Counted from the first letter of the stretch, positions 24,945 to 33,814 are shown. The stretch: DNA of 35,067 nucleotides from Syntrophobacteraceae bacterium (GCA_031292215.1 JARLHO010000174.1:1-35067); one strand, 5' to 3'. Program-made: numbers and translations. Notes: generated by a model from the letters alone, not told the origin.

Positions 24945-25541
24945 ATGGGTGATGTCTGCCGCAACGAAGAGCAAATCCTTGCCCTCATCGGCCTGGGAAA
25001 TCCGGGGAAAGAATACGCCGGCTCGCGCCACAACGCCGGGTTCCTGGTCCTCGACAGGCTCATTGCGCTCTATGGGCCGGCGATGATGGAGCGCAAATTT
25101 CGTGCCTCCTGGGGCTTTGGGGTGGCCGAGGGTCGAAAAGTTCTCTTCGTTAAGCCCCTCACCTACATGAACCTATCCGGCGAAGCCGTCGGCGAGTTGA
25201 TCAAGTACTTCGGAATCCCTGCCGCAAAGATGCTGGTCGTCCATGACGACCTCGATCTTCCCTGCGCAAGGATTCGCATTGCCCAAAAAGGCGGCTCGGG
25301 CGGCCATAAGGGCATTCAGTCGATTATCGATCACATCGGCGGTACGAATTTCCCTCGGCTAAAAATCGGGGTCGGGCGCCCGAAACACGGCGAGCGGGTC
25401 GAAGATTTCGTCCTGCTTCCCCCCTATCCGGAAGAGCGTGAGGATTTCGAAAAAACGCTCGCTCAGGCTGAAGAAGCCACCCGCGTCGTCCTGGCCGGTT
25501 GCCTCTCCGAGGCAATGAACCAGTTCAATCGGCGCGATTAA
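24945..25541 (+). CDS. pth: peptidyl-tRNA hydrolase
   Basis: Pth releases peptides from stalled peptidyl-tRNA (EC 3.1.1.29). The 198-aa protein has the canonical GLGNPGKEYAGSRHNAGF segment with the catalytic histidine in SRHNAGF, KPLTYMNLSGEAV, the VVHDDLDLP aspartate, and GGSGGHKGIQSI. The N-terminus is about nine residues longer than in many relatives, and no closer start with a ribosome-binding site is visible. It follows rplY by only 6 bp, ending the co-oriented block. Confidence 0.95.
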   Translation: MGDVCRNEEQILALIGLGNPGKEYAGSRHNAGFLVLDRLIALYGPAMMERKFRASWGFGVAEGRKVLFVKPLTYMNLSGEAVGELIKYFGIPAAKMLVVHDDLDLPCARIRIAQKGGSGGHKGIQSIIDHIGGTNFPRLKIGVGRPKHGERVEDFVLLPPYPEEREDFEKTLAQAEEATRVVLAGCLSEAMNQFNRRD

Positions 25542-25567
25542 AAAAATCCAACCATTTTGTCCTACAA

Positions 25568-25604
25568 GACGTAAGCTGCCTCCCACATCCCGGCGGCTTG
25601 CGTC
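25568..25604 (+). terminator. hairpin after pth
   Basis: GACGTAAGCTGCC (25568-25580) pairs with GGCGGCTTGCGTC (25592-25604), with two G-U pairs, 26 bp after the pth stop. A clear T-run is lacking (TCTTCCCC follows), so strength is uncertain. Confidence 0.5.
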
Positions 25605-25633
25605 TCTTCCCCCTCGCGAAGAGCAAAACTTTT

Positions 25634-25749
25634 GACAGGATTAACAGGATTAACAGGATTAGCAATTTTGGCTAAATCCGGATTCTTCCGGAATCGAAGG
25701 GAAATGACTTCGAACAAAACCTAATCCTGTAAATCCTGTTAATCCTGTC
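25634..25749 (+). repeat. AATCCTGT palindromic element, copy C
   Basis: This matches 15740-15853 with extra CAGGATTA units, in the same orientation. Both are followed by a GCCTTTGTTTTTTTGGGCG-like linker and GCGAAGAGCAAAACTTTT. Confidence 0.8.
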
Positions 25750-25798
25750 TAAAAAAGCCTTTGTTTTTTTGGGCGCAGGGGCGAAGAGCAAAACTTTT

Positions 25799-25902
25799 GA
25801 CAGGTTAACAGGTTAACAGGATTGAAAATTTTGGCTATATCCGGGTTCTTGCGGAGCGAAGGGAAGTGACGTCGAATAAAATAAAATCCTGTAAATCCTG
25901 TC
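25799..25902 (+). repeat. AATCCTGT palindromic element, copy D
   Basis: This is the fourth, more degenerate copy; its right end resembles the half copy at 15900-15960. Copies C and D fill the gap between pth and the convergent rodZ-like gene. Confidence 0.75.
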
Positions 25903-25909
25903 CAAACCT

Positions 25910-26956
25910 CTAGCCTTGCGCCGCCTTGGCGTAATCGGGCAGGCGGAACCGCAGAACGCGGCCGGATTTGTGCGGGGCTTCCAGCGGGTGATCGTTCCAC
26001 TGCATCCGCACCCCTCCCGCGTTGCCGACTACAACCTCCAGGCTCTTGGCCGCAACCCACTCCCTGTGGTCTCCGGGATGGAGCAATTCCGAGCGGGGTT
26101 TTTGGCCGTCGATTTTTACCTGGATCCAAACCTTGCCTTCCGCCTCCACCGTGAACCGGCCGCCTGTGAACGGCTGATTATTTAAAACGGTGGCCCCACC
26201 TGGTTGCGCATCACTTTTTTGGTTTTCATCCGTTTTCCCGGCTTCGCCTGCGGTCTGTGGAGCGGGGTTTGCCGGTGCGGGCGTGGTCGGTTTGGCGACC
26301 TTGGGCTTTTCGCTTGATGGCGGCAATCCCGGCAGTCCCACCGGCAGGTTTTGAGAGGTGGGCGGCTGATTACTTAAAACGGTGGCCGGTTTTTGGTTTT
26401 CATCCGTTTTGCCGGCCCCGCCCGCAGTCTGTGGAGCGGGGTTTGCCGGTGCGGGCGTGGTCGGTTTGGCGACTTTGGGCTTTTCTTTGGATGCCGGCAA
26501 TTCCTGCAGTTCCACAGGCAGGTTCTGCTGGGAAAAGATCCTGTTTGCATTCGGTGGGGCATACAGGGTGGAGCGTCTTTTCGATATCCATTCTCCGCCG
26601 TAGAAAACGGCTGCGGAGGCCAAAAATAAGACCAATACGGGAAGGGCGACCATTCTGCGGCGCTTATAGAGAGTTTTCTGCAACCTCCCGTATCTTTTTA
26701 TTCCTTCCTCCTGGACGTTGCAGGCCTCAATTTGGGAAGCGTACTGTACAAGCAGCGGTTCGGACTCGATGTGCAAGGCCTCGCAGTAGGCGCGAACGAT
26801 ATTGCGCAGCAAAATGGAGGCGCCGAATCGCTCGAAGTCCCAGCTCTCGAAAGACTCGAGCATCGATACGGAGATCCCGCTACGCTCCGAGAGGGCTTCC
26901 ACCGTCAGGCTGCAGTTCAGGCGCTCGTTTTTTAAAAACTCGGCAAGTTCTTTCAT
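25910..26956 (-). CDS. RodZ-like protein: Xre-type HTH, single TM segment, DUF4115 domain
   Basis: The first 90 residues form a helix-turn-helix of the RodZ type (LAEFLKNERLNCSLTVEALSE). A single membrane segment follows at about 102-120 (VALPVLVLFLASAAVFYGG) after a basic patch, which gives a cytoplasm-in, periplasm-out topology. The C-terminal 90 residues (FTVEAEGKVWIQVKIDGQ onward) match the DUF4115 periplasmic domain. RodZ links MreB to the cell wall and sets cell shape; that role is inferred. The Pro/Ala-rich linker between them is tandemly duplicated: EKPKVAKPTTPAPANPAPQ appears twice. It lies 18 bp after the surA-like gene in the mfd-surA order. Confidence 0.8.
   Translation of the reverse strand: MKELAEFLKNERLNCSLTVEALSERSGISVSMLESFESWDFERFGASILLRNIVRAYCEALHIESEPLLVQYASQIEACNVQEEGIKRYGRLQKTLYKRRRMVALPVLVLFLASAAVFYGGEWISKRRSTLYAPPNANRIFSQQNLPVELQELPASKEKPKVAKPTTPAPANPAPQTAGGAGKTDENQKPATVLSNQPPTSQNLPVGLPGLPPSSEKPKVAKPTTPAPANPAPQTAGEAGKTDENQKSDAQPGGATVLNNQPFTGGRFTVEAEGKVWIQVKIDGQKPRSELLHPGDHREWVAAKSLEVVVGNAGGVRMQWNDHPLEAPHKSGRVLRFRLPDYAKAAQG
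26221..26540. repeat. 174-bp tandem duplication inside the rodZ-like gene
   Basis: GGTTTTCATCCGTTTT occurs at 26221 and again at 26395, an offset of 174 bp (58 codons). GGTTTGCCGGTGCGGGCGTG also recurs. The duplication keeps the reading frame. Length polymorphism between strains would be expected. Confidence 0.8.
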
Positions 26957-26974
26957 TACATGACGGCCGTTGCC

Positions 26975-27967
26975 CTAGAGGGAAATCTGGATGAAAGCTT
27001 TCGATTCCAAGTTCTTTAGCCATTGTTCGTACTTGCGGTTCATTGCCTGCTCGTACAGGATTTGTCGGACTTTTTCGCGCGAGGTGGAGCTCGCTATATT
27101 AGTAGGGTGGCTCCCAACGTCAAGTATTTTTACAAGATAGTATCCGTCAGGCCCCTGCACCAGATCGGACACCTGACCTTTTTTCATGCCATGAATCGCC
27201 TTGGCGATAAAAGGGGCGATATCCTCGGGCTCCATATACCCGACATCTCCCCCCTGCTGCGCAGCCGGCCCCTTCGAATATTGCTTTGCCAGGGCGCCGA
27301 AGTCGGCCCCTCCCTGGAGTTCCTTGACCAGCTTGGCGCCGGTTTTCCTGGCTTCCGCGCTGGAGCCCCCGTTTGCGCCGCCAACCGGGAGCATGATGAG
27401 GGCAAGGTGCATCTTGTTGGTGGAATTGGCCTCCTGCGCGTCCTGGCTCGATTGTGTCTGCCGCCACTTTAAATAGGCGTCGATCTCCTGGTCGCTGATA
27501 ATCACCTGGGATTTTAGCACCCTCTGGACAAGCTCCTGGCGCGCTATGTTTTCTTTTATCTGTTTGCGTAGTTTCGCAAGGGTGTCGCCATTGGCCTTAA
27601 GGCTCGCTTGGAGCTGCTCCGGGGTTAAATGGTTCATTTTCATAAGCTCCCCGATCCTGGCGTTAATTTCGGAGTCGCTTACGGTTATCTTTAGCCGCTT
27701 GGCTTCCATATCGGCAAGCTTTTGCTGGACCATCTGCTCCAGGACCTCATGCTCGACTTTGGATTTTTGCTCCGGATCGGTCAAGTCCAAGGTGGGCATC
27801 CTTTTTTTCAAAACCGCTATCTGGTGCTGCAAATCGCTGTATAAAATAATTTGGCCGTTTACGTTCGCAACGATCCGGTCGACTAGTTCGGCGCGGCCGG
27901 TTTCACAGAGAAGAACACCAAAAATCATGCAAACAGCAAGAATCCCGATCTTATGTAAACGGTTCAT
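26975..27967 (-). CDS. surA: SurA-type periplasmic peptidyl-prolyl isomerase
   Basis: After a signal peptide (IGILAVCMIFGVLLC...RAELV) the 330-aa protein has the SurA N-domain (DRIVANVNGQIILYSDLQHQ) and a parvulin PPIase domain around FGALAKQYSKGPAAQQGGDV and GYMEPEDIAPFI, with a final QSSL-like helical region. SurA guides beta-barrel proteins through the periplasm. I chose ATG 27967 because GAGGAACTC lies directly upstream. It follows mfd by about 91 bp and precedes the rodZ-like gene by 18 bp. One PPIase domain is visible, where E. coli SurA has two. Confidence 0.88.
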   Translation of the reverse strand: MNRLHKIGILAVCMIFGVLLCETGRAELVDRIVANVNGQIILYSDLQHQIAVLKKRMPTLDLTDPEQKSKVEHEVLEQMVQQKLADMEAKRLKITVSDSEINARIGELMKMNHLTPEQLQASLKANGDTLAKLRKQIKENIARQELVQRVLKSQVIISDQEIDAYLKWRQTQSSQDAQEANSTNKMHLALIMLPVGGANGGSSAEARKTGAKLVKELQGGADFGALAKQYSKGPAAQQGGDVGYMEPEDIAPFIAKAIHGMKKGQVSDLVQGPDGYYLVKILDVGSHPTNIASSTSREKVRQILYEQAMNRKYEQWLKNLESKAFIQISL

Positions 27968-28037
27968 GAGTTCCTCGTAAATGCGAAAATTGATAGATAA
28001 TGACCCGTGGCCGGAAAATCCGTTCACCACTCACTTG

Positions 28038-28051
28038 CCAGTGGCCACTGG
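28038..28051. repeat. 14-bp perfect palindrome between mfd and surA
   Basis: CCAGTGGCCACTGG reads the same on both strands and lies in the mfd-surA gap, with more TGGCCAC-like units beside it. Function is unknown. Confidence 0.6.
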
Positions 28052-28058
28052 CCACCAG

Positions 28059-31000
28059 TCACGAATTTTGGCCTGTAGCATTTTCGTCGGTTTCTTGCAA
28101 GATTCTTTTAAGGCGCAGAAGCCTTTGCGCAAAATTGCGCCCCCAAATCTCCACCTTCACCTTCCACCGGGATTCCGTGGTGAAGCGTAACTTTTTGCGC
28201 TCGAATAAAGAAGTGACCGGCAAAGAGTCCTCTTCCCGTACAAACGACAGATGGAGGTTTTCCGCGTCACCATCGAGCCGGCTCACCCTGAGGCGCCTTA
28301 GAAGGAGCCGCATCATAGCCATCAAAACAAGGCTTTTAGCCTGCTCGGGCAAGGGGCCGTAACGGTCCCGCCATTCCCCGGCAAGCTCCTCGATAGCCTC
28401 TTCGTCGGCCAGTGTGGCAAGCCTCTTATAGGCGATAAGCCTCTGGTCGGTATCGCCAATGTACTCCGCAGGCAAAAAGGCTGAAACCGGAAGATTTATC
28501 TCCGTATCGATCGTTTCCGCCTGCGAACCGTCATTTTTCATGCTTTGTACCGCTTTTTCAAGCAGTTCCAGGTAAAGCTCGTAGCCGATCGCCGCTATGT
28601 GGCCCGACTGCGACGAACCAAGTATCGCGCCGCCCCCGCGGATCTGAAGGTCGTTTAGGGCGATCTTAAAACCTGCGCCCAGTTCGCTGAAATCTAAAAG
28701 GGCGCGCAGCCTTTTCTGGGCGTCCCGGGTGATGAGCGTCTCCCCCGGGATGATCAGGTAGGCGTAGGCCTGCTCGCTCGATCGGCCCACCCGGCCCCGG
28801 AGCTGGTAGATTTGGGACAGTCCGAATTTATCGGCCCGGTTGATTATTATCGTGTTTGCCGCCGGGATATCCAGCCCCGATTCTATGATCGTCGTACAGA
28901 CCAGGACATCGGTTTTCTTGTGGATAAAATCGAGCATGACCTTTTCGAGTTCATGTTCTTTCATCTGCCCGTGAGCCACCGAAATGCGCGCCTCCGGCGC
29001 CAGGGCTTGAAGCTTTGAGGCCATGTTTGCGATAGTCTGGACATGGTTGTGTACAAAGAACACCTGCCCGTTGCGGTTTAATTCGCGATGGATGGCCTCA
29101 CGGATCGTGAATTCATCGTAGCTGGTTACGTACGTTTCTATCGAGTGGCGGTCTTCCGGGGGAGTCTCGATAGTGCTAAGATCTCGTATTCCGGCAAGAG
29201 CCATGTGCAAGGTCCTGGGGATAGGGGTGGCGGTAAGCGTCAGTACGTCCACCGAGGCCCGAAGCTTTTTTAATTTTTCCTTGTGGCTTACGCCAAACCG
29301 CTGCTCCTCATCGATTATAAGGAGCCCCAGGTCTTTAAACACCACATCCTGTTGCAGGAGCCGGTGGGTGCCTATCACGATGTCGACCTGGCCTTTCCGT
29401 GTCTTTTCGATTACCGCCTTTTGCTGGGAGGCCGACTTAAATCGGCTAAGGGAAGCCACATTTACCGGAAACCCCTCGAATCGCTCCTGGAAAGTCTCAT
29501 AGTGCTGCTCGGCCAAAATGGTCGTTGGAACCAGCATCGCCACCTGTTTGCCATCCATGACCGCTTTGAACGCGGCGCGAATGGCGACCTCGGTTTTCCC
29601 GTAGCCCACGTCCCCGCAAATCAGGCGGTCCATCGGGCGCTTCGAGGTCATATCGTCGAGGACGTCTTCTATCGCTTTTACCTGGTCGGGGGTTTCCTCG
29701 AAGGCGAAGGTCGTCTCGAATTCCTGGTAATACCGATCGGGTGGCGTGAAGGAATGTCCTTCTCCCACCTGCCTCATAGCATAGAGATCGAGGAGTTCCT
29801 CGGCCATTTTTTCCGCCGATTCCCTCGCCTTTGCCTTGGCCTTTAGCCAGGATTTTCCTCCCAGCTTGTCGACCTTGGGCGACTCCCCCTCCATGCCCAG
29901 GTACTTTTGGACTTTTCCAAGTTTATCCACCGGCACGTAGAGCTTGTCGCCTTCCTGGTAGGCGATGAGGAGAAAATCGTTTTCCACCCCTCCCGCATTC
30001 AGGTGCGCCAGCTCCTTGTAGACCCCTATCCCGTGGTCCACGTGAACAATGAAATCTCCCTGGTGAAGGTCCTGAAACGAGCTAAGAAATAGGCCGGCAA
30101 CCGACTTTTGCCCCCGCCGCGGCGAGCGCCTTTCAAATATTTCCTCCTCTGCCGCAACGGCCAGTTTTTCGGCGGGCCAAAAAAACCCGTTGGCAAGCGT
30201 TCCCTGGACAATCTTAACCGGGCCGGCCTCAAAGGACTCCTCCCCAAAACCCCTGCCGCTCGCAAAAGACTCCACCCCGTAGTCCTGGAGAAGCTCGGCT
30301 ATCCTCTCCGCGCGATCTTTACTCGAACATACCAGGTAGACCGAAACGGACTGTGCGGTCCAATCGCGAAACCTCCCGGCAAGAGGTTCGAGCAAACGCT
30401 CGCTGTTTTCGTGGGCCTTTACGGCCGCGGCAAGTGCGGTATGGGGGGAGGTCCCGAGATCGAAAACCCTGGCCGCTCCCTGCCGGTCCGAAATGGGGTT
30501 GGAGAGAAGCTGCTGAAATCGGCCCAAAGCCTCCAGGGCCTTTTGCGGCTCAAAGAAGAGTTCCTCCGGGGGCCTTCGCCACTCGCTTGGCGTTTCCCCT
30601 TCGTCGAAGTTGCGTAAAAGTTTTGTCCACTGCCCCGTCATCTCCCGGCCCGCACTTGCCGCGTCGGCCCAAACCACGATGGCGTCCTTTTCCAGGTACT
30701 CCCACAAAGAAGAGGTCTTGGCGAAAAAGACCGAAAAAACGGACTCGAAAGCCTCCGAATGGTACCCCTCCGAAATCCTTTCCAGCCAGATATTTCCGGC
30801 CGATGGCGAGAGCAGCCCCTTTGTTACGTCCTGGTAGACGGCATCCCGGGCCCGCAGCTTTGTGTCCTCATCGAGGATGATCTCGTTTCCAGGAAGAAGG
30901 ATCGCGTCTTCCAGCATGCCCAGCGAGCGTTGAGTCCCCGGGTGGAAAAGGCGGATGGACTCCAGTTGATCACCAAAAAACTCCAATCGCAGCGGTCGGC

Positions 31001-31670
31001 GGTAAAGAGGGCCGTAGACGTCGAGAACTCCTCCCCGAAGACTTAAATCCCCGTAGTCTTCCACGAGCGAGACCCGGAAAAAGCCGCGTTCGCACAACCT
31101 TCGAACGAGTTGCTCAGGCTCCAACGTTTCTCCGGCCGGCAGGTAATCGGTATTGGCGATAAGCACCTCCGGCGGTATAAGCCGTTCGATAAGCGCCGGG
31201 GCAGACGTTACCACCACCAGGGGCGCGGAAGCTGTACGCAATGCGTAGAGCGTTTCGATCCTTTTGGCGGTAGTTTCGGCTTTGCCGAGTGCGCGCGCCT
31301 TGTGGCCCGCGCGCGAGGGCAAAAGCCAAATCCGCCGCTCCAAAGGCGCGCCGCCCACCTGCCTGCGGCGATTTTTTTCGGGCGCCTGGTTCTCTATGTT
31401 CCCTCCGCCGCCCGAAAAAAAACCGATCATCTCCGCGAACTTTTCGGCTTCCTTATCGGTTGCGGCGATAAGCACAAAAACCTTTCGAAGCCGGCGCATA
31501 GCCATGGCGACCAGGTAGGCCAGGGCCGAGGGCTGGACACCCCGCAGACCCGCCGACTCCCCGGTTTTAAGAAACGCCATGACTTCGGCCGATGCGCATT
31601 TAAGTTCGGCGGGACCGCCTAGAAGGTCCTCGGGTAATCCGTAGTTTTGCTCAAATTCTGAAAATGTCAT
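28059..31670 (-). CDS. mfd: transcription-repair coupling factor
   Basis: Mfd removes RNA polymerase stalled at DNA lesions and recruits UvrA for nucleotide excision repair. The 1203-aa protein has the UvrB-like N-terminal module (YGDLSLRGGVLDVYGP), the RNA-polymerase-interacting domain (VDHGIGVYKELAHL), a RecG-type translocase with Walker A GDVGYGKTEV and the motif II IDEEQRFGV, TATPIPRTLHMAL, QIYQLRGRVGRS, and the C-terminal TRCF domain. The frame is open far upstream to 31973, but the extension lacks family similarity, so the ATG at 31670 (MTFSEFEQNYG) is chosen. It heads the mfd-surA-rodZ-like series. Confidence 0.97.
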   Translation of the reverse strand: MTFSEFEQNYGLPEDLLGGPAELKCASAEVMAFLKTGESAGLRGVQPSALAYLVAMAMRRLRKVFVLIAATDKEAEKFAEMIGFFSGGGGNIENQAPEKNRRRQVGGAPLERRIWLLPSRAGHKARALGKAETTAKRIETLYALRTASAPLVVVTSAPALIERLIPPEVLIANTDYLPAGETLEPEQLVRRLCERGFFRVSLVEDYGDLSLRGGVLDVYGPLYRRPLRLEFFGDQLESIRLFHPGTQRSLGMLEDAILLPGNEIILDEDTKLRARDAVYQDVTKGLLSPSAGNIWLERISEGYHSEAFESVFSVFFAKTSSLWEYLEKDAIVVWADAASAGREMTGQWTKLLRNFDEGETPSEWRRPPEELFFEPQKALEALGRFQQLLSNPISDRQGAARVFDLGTSPHTALAAAVKAHENSERLLEPLAGRFRDWTAQSVSVYLVCSSKDRAERIAELLQDYGVESFASGRGFGEESFEAGPVKIVQGTLANGFFWPAEKLAVAAEEEIFERRSPRRGQKSVAGLFLSSFQDLHQGDFIVHVDHGIGVYKELAHLNAGGVENDFLLIAYQEGDKLYVPVDKLGKVQKYLGMEGESPKVDKLGGKSWLKAKAKARESAEKMAEELLDLYAMRQVGEGHSFTPPDRYYQEFETTFAFEETPDQVKAIEDVLDDMTSKRPMDRLICGDVGYGKTEVAIRAAFKAVMDGKQVAMLVPTTILAEQHYETFQERFEGFPVNVASLSRFKSASQQKAVIEKTRKGQVDIVIGTHRLLQQDVVFKDLGLLIIDEEQRFGVSHKEKLKKLRASVDVLTLTATPIPRTLHMALAGIRDLSTIETPPEDRHSIETYVTSYDEFTIREAIHRELNRNGQVFFVHNHVQTIANMASKLQALAPEARISVAHGQMKEHELEKVMLDFIHKKTDVLVCTTIIESGLDIPAANTIIINRADKFGLSQIYQLRGRVGRSSEQAYAYLIIPGETLITRDAQKRLRALLDFSELGAGFKIALNDLQIRGGGAILGSSQSGHIAAIGYELYLELLEKAVQSMKNDGSQAETIDTEINLPVSAFLPAEYIGDTDQRLIAYKRLATLADEEAIEELAGEWRDRYGPLPEQAKSLVLMAMMRLLLRRLRVSRLDGDAENLHLSFVREEDSLPVTSLFERKKLRFTTESRWKVKVEIWGRNFAQRLLRLKRILQETDENATGQNS

Positions 31671-31736
31671 CTTCGGGTCGAAAAATCCTGCACTGTGGCG
31701 ATCGAATTTTATCCGGACAATATAACCAGTATTCGT

Positions 31737-31745
31737 ATTATACCA
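31737..31745 (-). promoter_or_regulatory. extended -10 promoter for mfd
   Basis: On the minus strand TGGTATAAT is a perfect extended -10 box. No good -35 box lies upstream, as is common for extended -10 promoters. It gives a leader of about 60 nt to the ATG at 31670. Confidence 0.4.
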
Positions 31746-31910
31746 CATATTGCCCACTCCACATCCCCCAAACAGGTGCGGCGAGGTGCGGCGATCGAAT
31801 CGCAAAAGCCTCGCCCGACCGTCGTAATGGCTTGAGGAACGTGGAAGGGGGGCAGGGCTTGTGATATAAAAAATAAAAATGACCGTTAATTGCTCCAGGA
31901 GGGGGACGCA

Positions 31911-33335
31911 GTGGGAGAAAACCAGATAAGGCAACTTCTTAAACAAATACCGGGCGTGGACGCCGTGCTGCAATGGGAAAGCGTTGGGGAGGCGCTTTTA
32001 CGCCATCCGCGAAAGATTGTCCTGGATGCGATTCGCGAGGAACTAGGAGAGGTGAGAAACCAGATCCTGCAAAGCGAGGGGGCTCTTTTGCCGCTAGATC
32101 CCCAAGAACTTGCCCGGGCAATAGCGCGGCGAGCCGACCGGCTTTCGGCCTTCACTTTGCGCCCGGTCGTAAATGCCACGGGGATAGTGATCCATACGAA
32201 CCTGGGGCGCTCCCTTCTTCCCGAAGATGCCCTCACAAGGCTTCAAACGATTTGCCGCGGCTATAACAACCTCGAATACGACCTCCAGCGGGGCGAGCGG
32301 GGCTCGCGATACGTTCACGCCGAATCGATCCTTTGCGAGCTTACCGGCTCGCAGGCTGCCCTGGTGGTAAATAACAACGCCGGGGCGGTGTTTCTCGCCC
32401 TGAACACCCTGGCCGCAGGCCGCGAGGTTGTGGTCTCCCGGGGGCAATTGGTCGAGATCGGCGGCTCCTTTCGAATCCCCGACGTTATGAGCGCGAGCGG
32501 CGCAATCCTAAAAGAGGTGGGAACTACCAACCGCACACACCTCTTTGACTACGCAGCCGCCATTTCCGAGCGCACGGCCATGCTGATGAAAGTGCACACC
32601 AGCAATTTCAGGATCGTTGGTTTTACCAAAGAGGTCTCGCTGGGGGAACTGGCGGCCCTTGGACAAGAGCGCGGCCTGCCCGTGGTCGAAGACCTGGGAA
32701 GCGGCTGCCTGATCGATCTCGCGCCCTTTGGACTGCGCGGGGAAACAACTGTCCAGCAAACAGTCCGGGCGGGCGCCGACCTGGTCACCTTTAGCGGTGA
32801 TAAGCTCCTTGGCGGTCCCCAGGCGGGCATACTGGTCGGCAGGAAGGAGTTGATCGAAAAGTGCCGCAAAAATCCCATCACGCGCGCTCTACGCGTCGAT
32901 AAAATGACTCTGGCCGTTCTTGAGACTACGCTTAGGCTTTATCGCGACGAACACCAGGCGCTCGAAAAAATCCCGGCCCTGAGGATGATCGCCCTGTCCC
33001 CCGAGGAATTGAACCGGCGCGCCTGCGAACTGGCTTTGGCCCTACAAGGCGAAGACCCCGAAAACCTCCTGCGCATCGAGGTCCGTCCCGGATTCTCGCA
33101 GGTGGGCGGCGGCTCTTTGCCGGCCCAGGATTTACCCACATCCGTTGTGGCCGTGCAATCCGCCTCCATTAGCGCCAACCGGATCGAAGAGTTCCTGCGC
33201 CGAAACGATCCGCCAATCATCGGCAGGATCGAATCCGATCGTTTCCTGATGGATGTTCGCACCCTCATCGCCGGGGAAACGGAGATAATTGCCGCGGCCT
33301 GTAAGCGTATGATCGATGAATCGGTGAATCGGTGA
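31911..33335 (+). CDS. selA: L-seryl-tRNA(Sec) selenium transferase
   Basis: SelA converts Ser-tRNA(Sec) to Sec-tRNA(Sec) with selenophosphate (EC 2.9.1.1), so this bacterium is expected to make selenoproteins. The 474-aa PLP enzyme has VVNATGIVIHTNLGRS, LEYDLQRGERGSRYVH, NNNAGAVFLALN, EDLGSGCLIDL, and the PLP lysine in FSGDKLLGGPQAG (K298). I chose the GTG at 31911 because GGAGGGGG lies just upstream; a TTG at 31890 would place the start within the leader. selB is not found in the window; it may be elsewhere. It diverges from mfd. Confidence 0.95.
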   Translation: MGENQIRQLLKQIPGVDAVLQWESVGEALLRHPRKIVLDAIREELGEVRNQILQSEGALLPLDPQELARAIARRADRLSAFTLRPVVNATGIVIHTNLGRSLLPEDALTRLQTICRGYNNLEYDLQRGERGSRYVHAESILCELTGSQAALVVNNNAGAVFLALNTLAAGREVVVSRGQLVEIGGSFRIPDVMSASGAILKEVGTTNRTHLFDYAAAISERTAMLMKVHTSNFRIVGFTKEVSLGELAALGQERGLPVVEDLGSGCLIDLAPFGLRGETTVQQTVRAGADLVTFSGDKLLGGPQAGILVGRKELIEKCRKNPITRALRVDKMTLAVLETTLRLYRDEHQALEKIPALRMIALSPEELNRRACELALALQGEDPENLLRIEVRPGFSQVGGGSLPAQDLPTSVVAVQSASISANRIEEFLRRNDPPIIGRIESDRFLMDVRTLIAGETEIIAAACKRMIDESVNR

Positions 33336-33345
33336 GTGGGTGAAA
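33318..33345. repeat. GTGAATCG-type repeat at the selA 3' end
   Basis: GAATCGGTGAATCGGTGAGTGGGTG covers the end of selA and resembles 12974-13018 and the reverse strand of 4764-4831. It reaches into the coding end of selA, whose last residues (DESVNR) may come from the repeat. Confidence 0.5.
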
Positions 33346-33389
33346 AAGATAAAGCCTGCCCTCGATCCGTGGATCGAAAAGGCAGGCTT
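33346..33389 (-). terminator. strong terminator for the His/Lys-rich gene
   Basis: Read on the minus strand, AAGCCTGCC pairs with GGCAGGCTT, with an inner TCGATCC/GGATCGA stem, and a TATCTTTTTC tail follows. It lies 54 bp after the stop at 33443. The hairpin may also serve selA on the plus strand, though no T-run follows there. Confidence 0.65.
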
Positions 33390-33442
33390 CGCGCAGCCCT
33401 GATTTCGCAATCTCTCAAAGTGGCGGCAGGTGACTTGCTGAG

Positions 33443-33793
33443 CTACTCGGCTTTTGCAGGCGCCTCTGTTTTCGGGAGCGCCTTTTTCTTCATGTGCTTC
33501 ATGTGCTTCATGTGCTTTACGTGCTTCTTGGCCTTCATGTGCTTTACGTGCTTCACATGCTTTACGTGCTTTTTGGCCTTTTTCTTGGTAGCCTTTTTCT
33601 TGGCCGGCTTGGCTTTTTCGGGTGCTTTAGCCGGGGCAGGCGCCTCGGCTGGAGCAGGTGTTGAAGGTGCCTCCATTGCAGGCGCCTGAGTGGACGGCGG
33701 TGTAGCCGGCTCGGCAGCCATTACGATAGGACATGCAGCCATGGATGCCCCGAACAGTACAGCGGTGATGATAGAGAGAACCTTACCCTTCAT
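33443..33793 (-). CDS. secreted His/Lys-repeat protein
   Basis: I do not recognise this 116-aa protein. Residues 1 to about 27 are a signal peptide (hydrophobic core, cleavage near VMAA|EP). Residues 28-60 are rich in Pro, Ala and Glu and probably disordered. Residues 62-105 carry a basic region with repeated Lys-His-Val and Lys-His-Met triplets, about eight in two clusters, separated by a KAKK break. Such His-rich stretches can bind metal ions, and Lys-rich ones can bind anionic polymers; both are inferences. ATG 33793 has AAGGAG upstream. It lies downstream of a second basic secreted protein. Confidence 0.75.
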   Translation of the reverse strand: MKGKVLSIITAVLFGASMAACPIVMAAEPATPPSTQAPAMEAPSTPAPAEAPAPAKAPEKAKPAKKKATKKKAKKHVKHVKHVKHMKAKKHVKHMKHMKHMKKKALPKTEAPAKAE

Positions 33794-33814
33794 ATGTAGA
33801 CTCCTTTCCTCCTT

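Noticed and set aside
31671-31973. N-terminal extension of Mfd up to 31973
   Set aside because: The added residues are unlike any Mfd, span the divergent promoter region and overlap the selA start; the ATG at 31670 fits the family.
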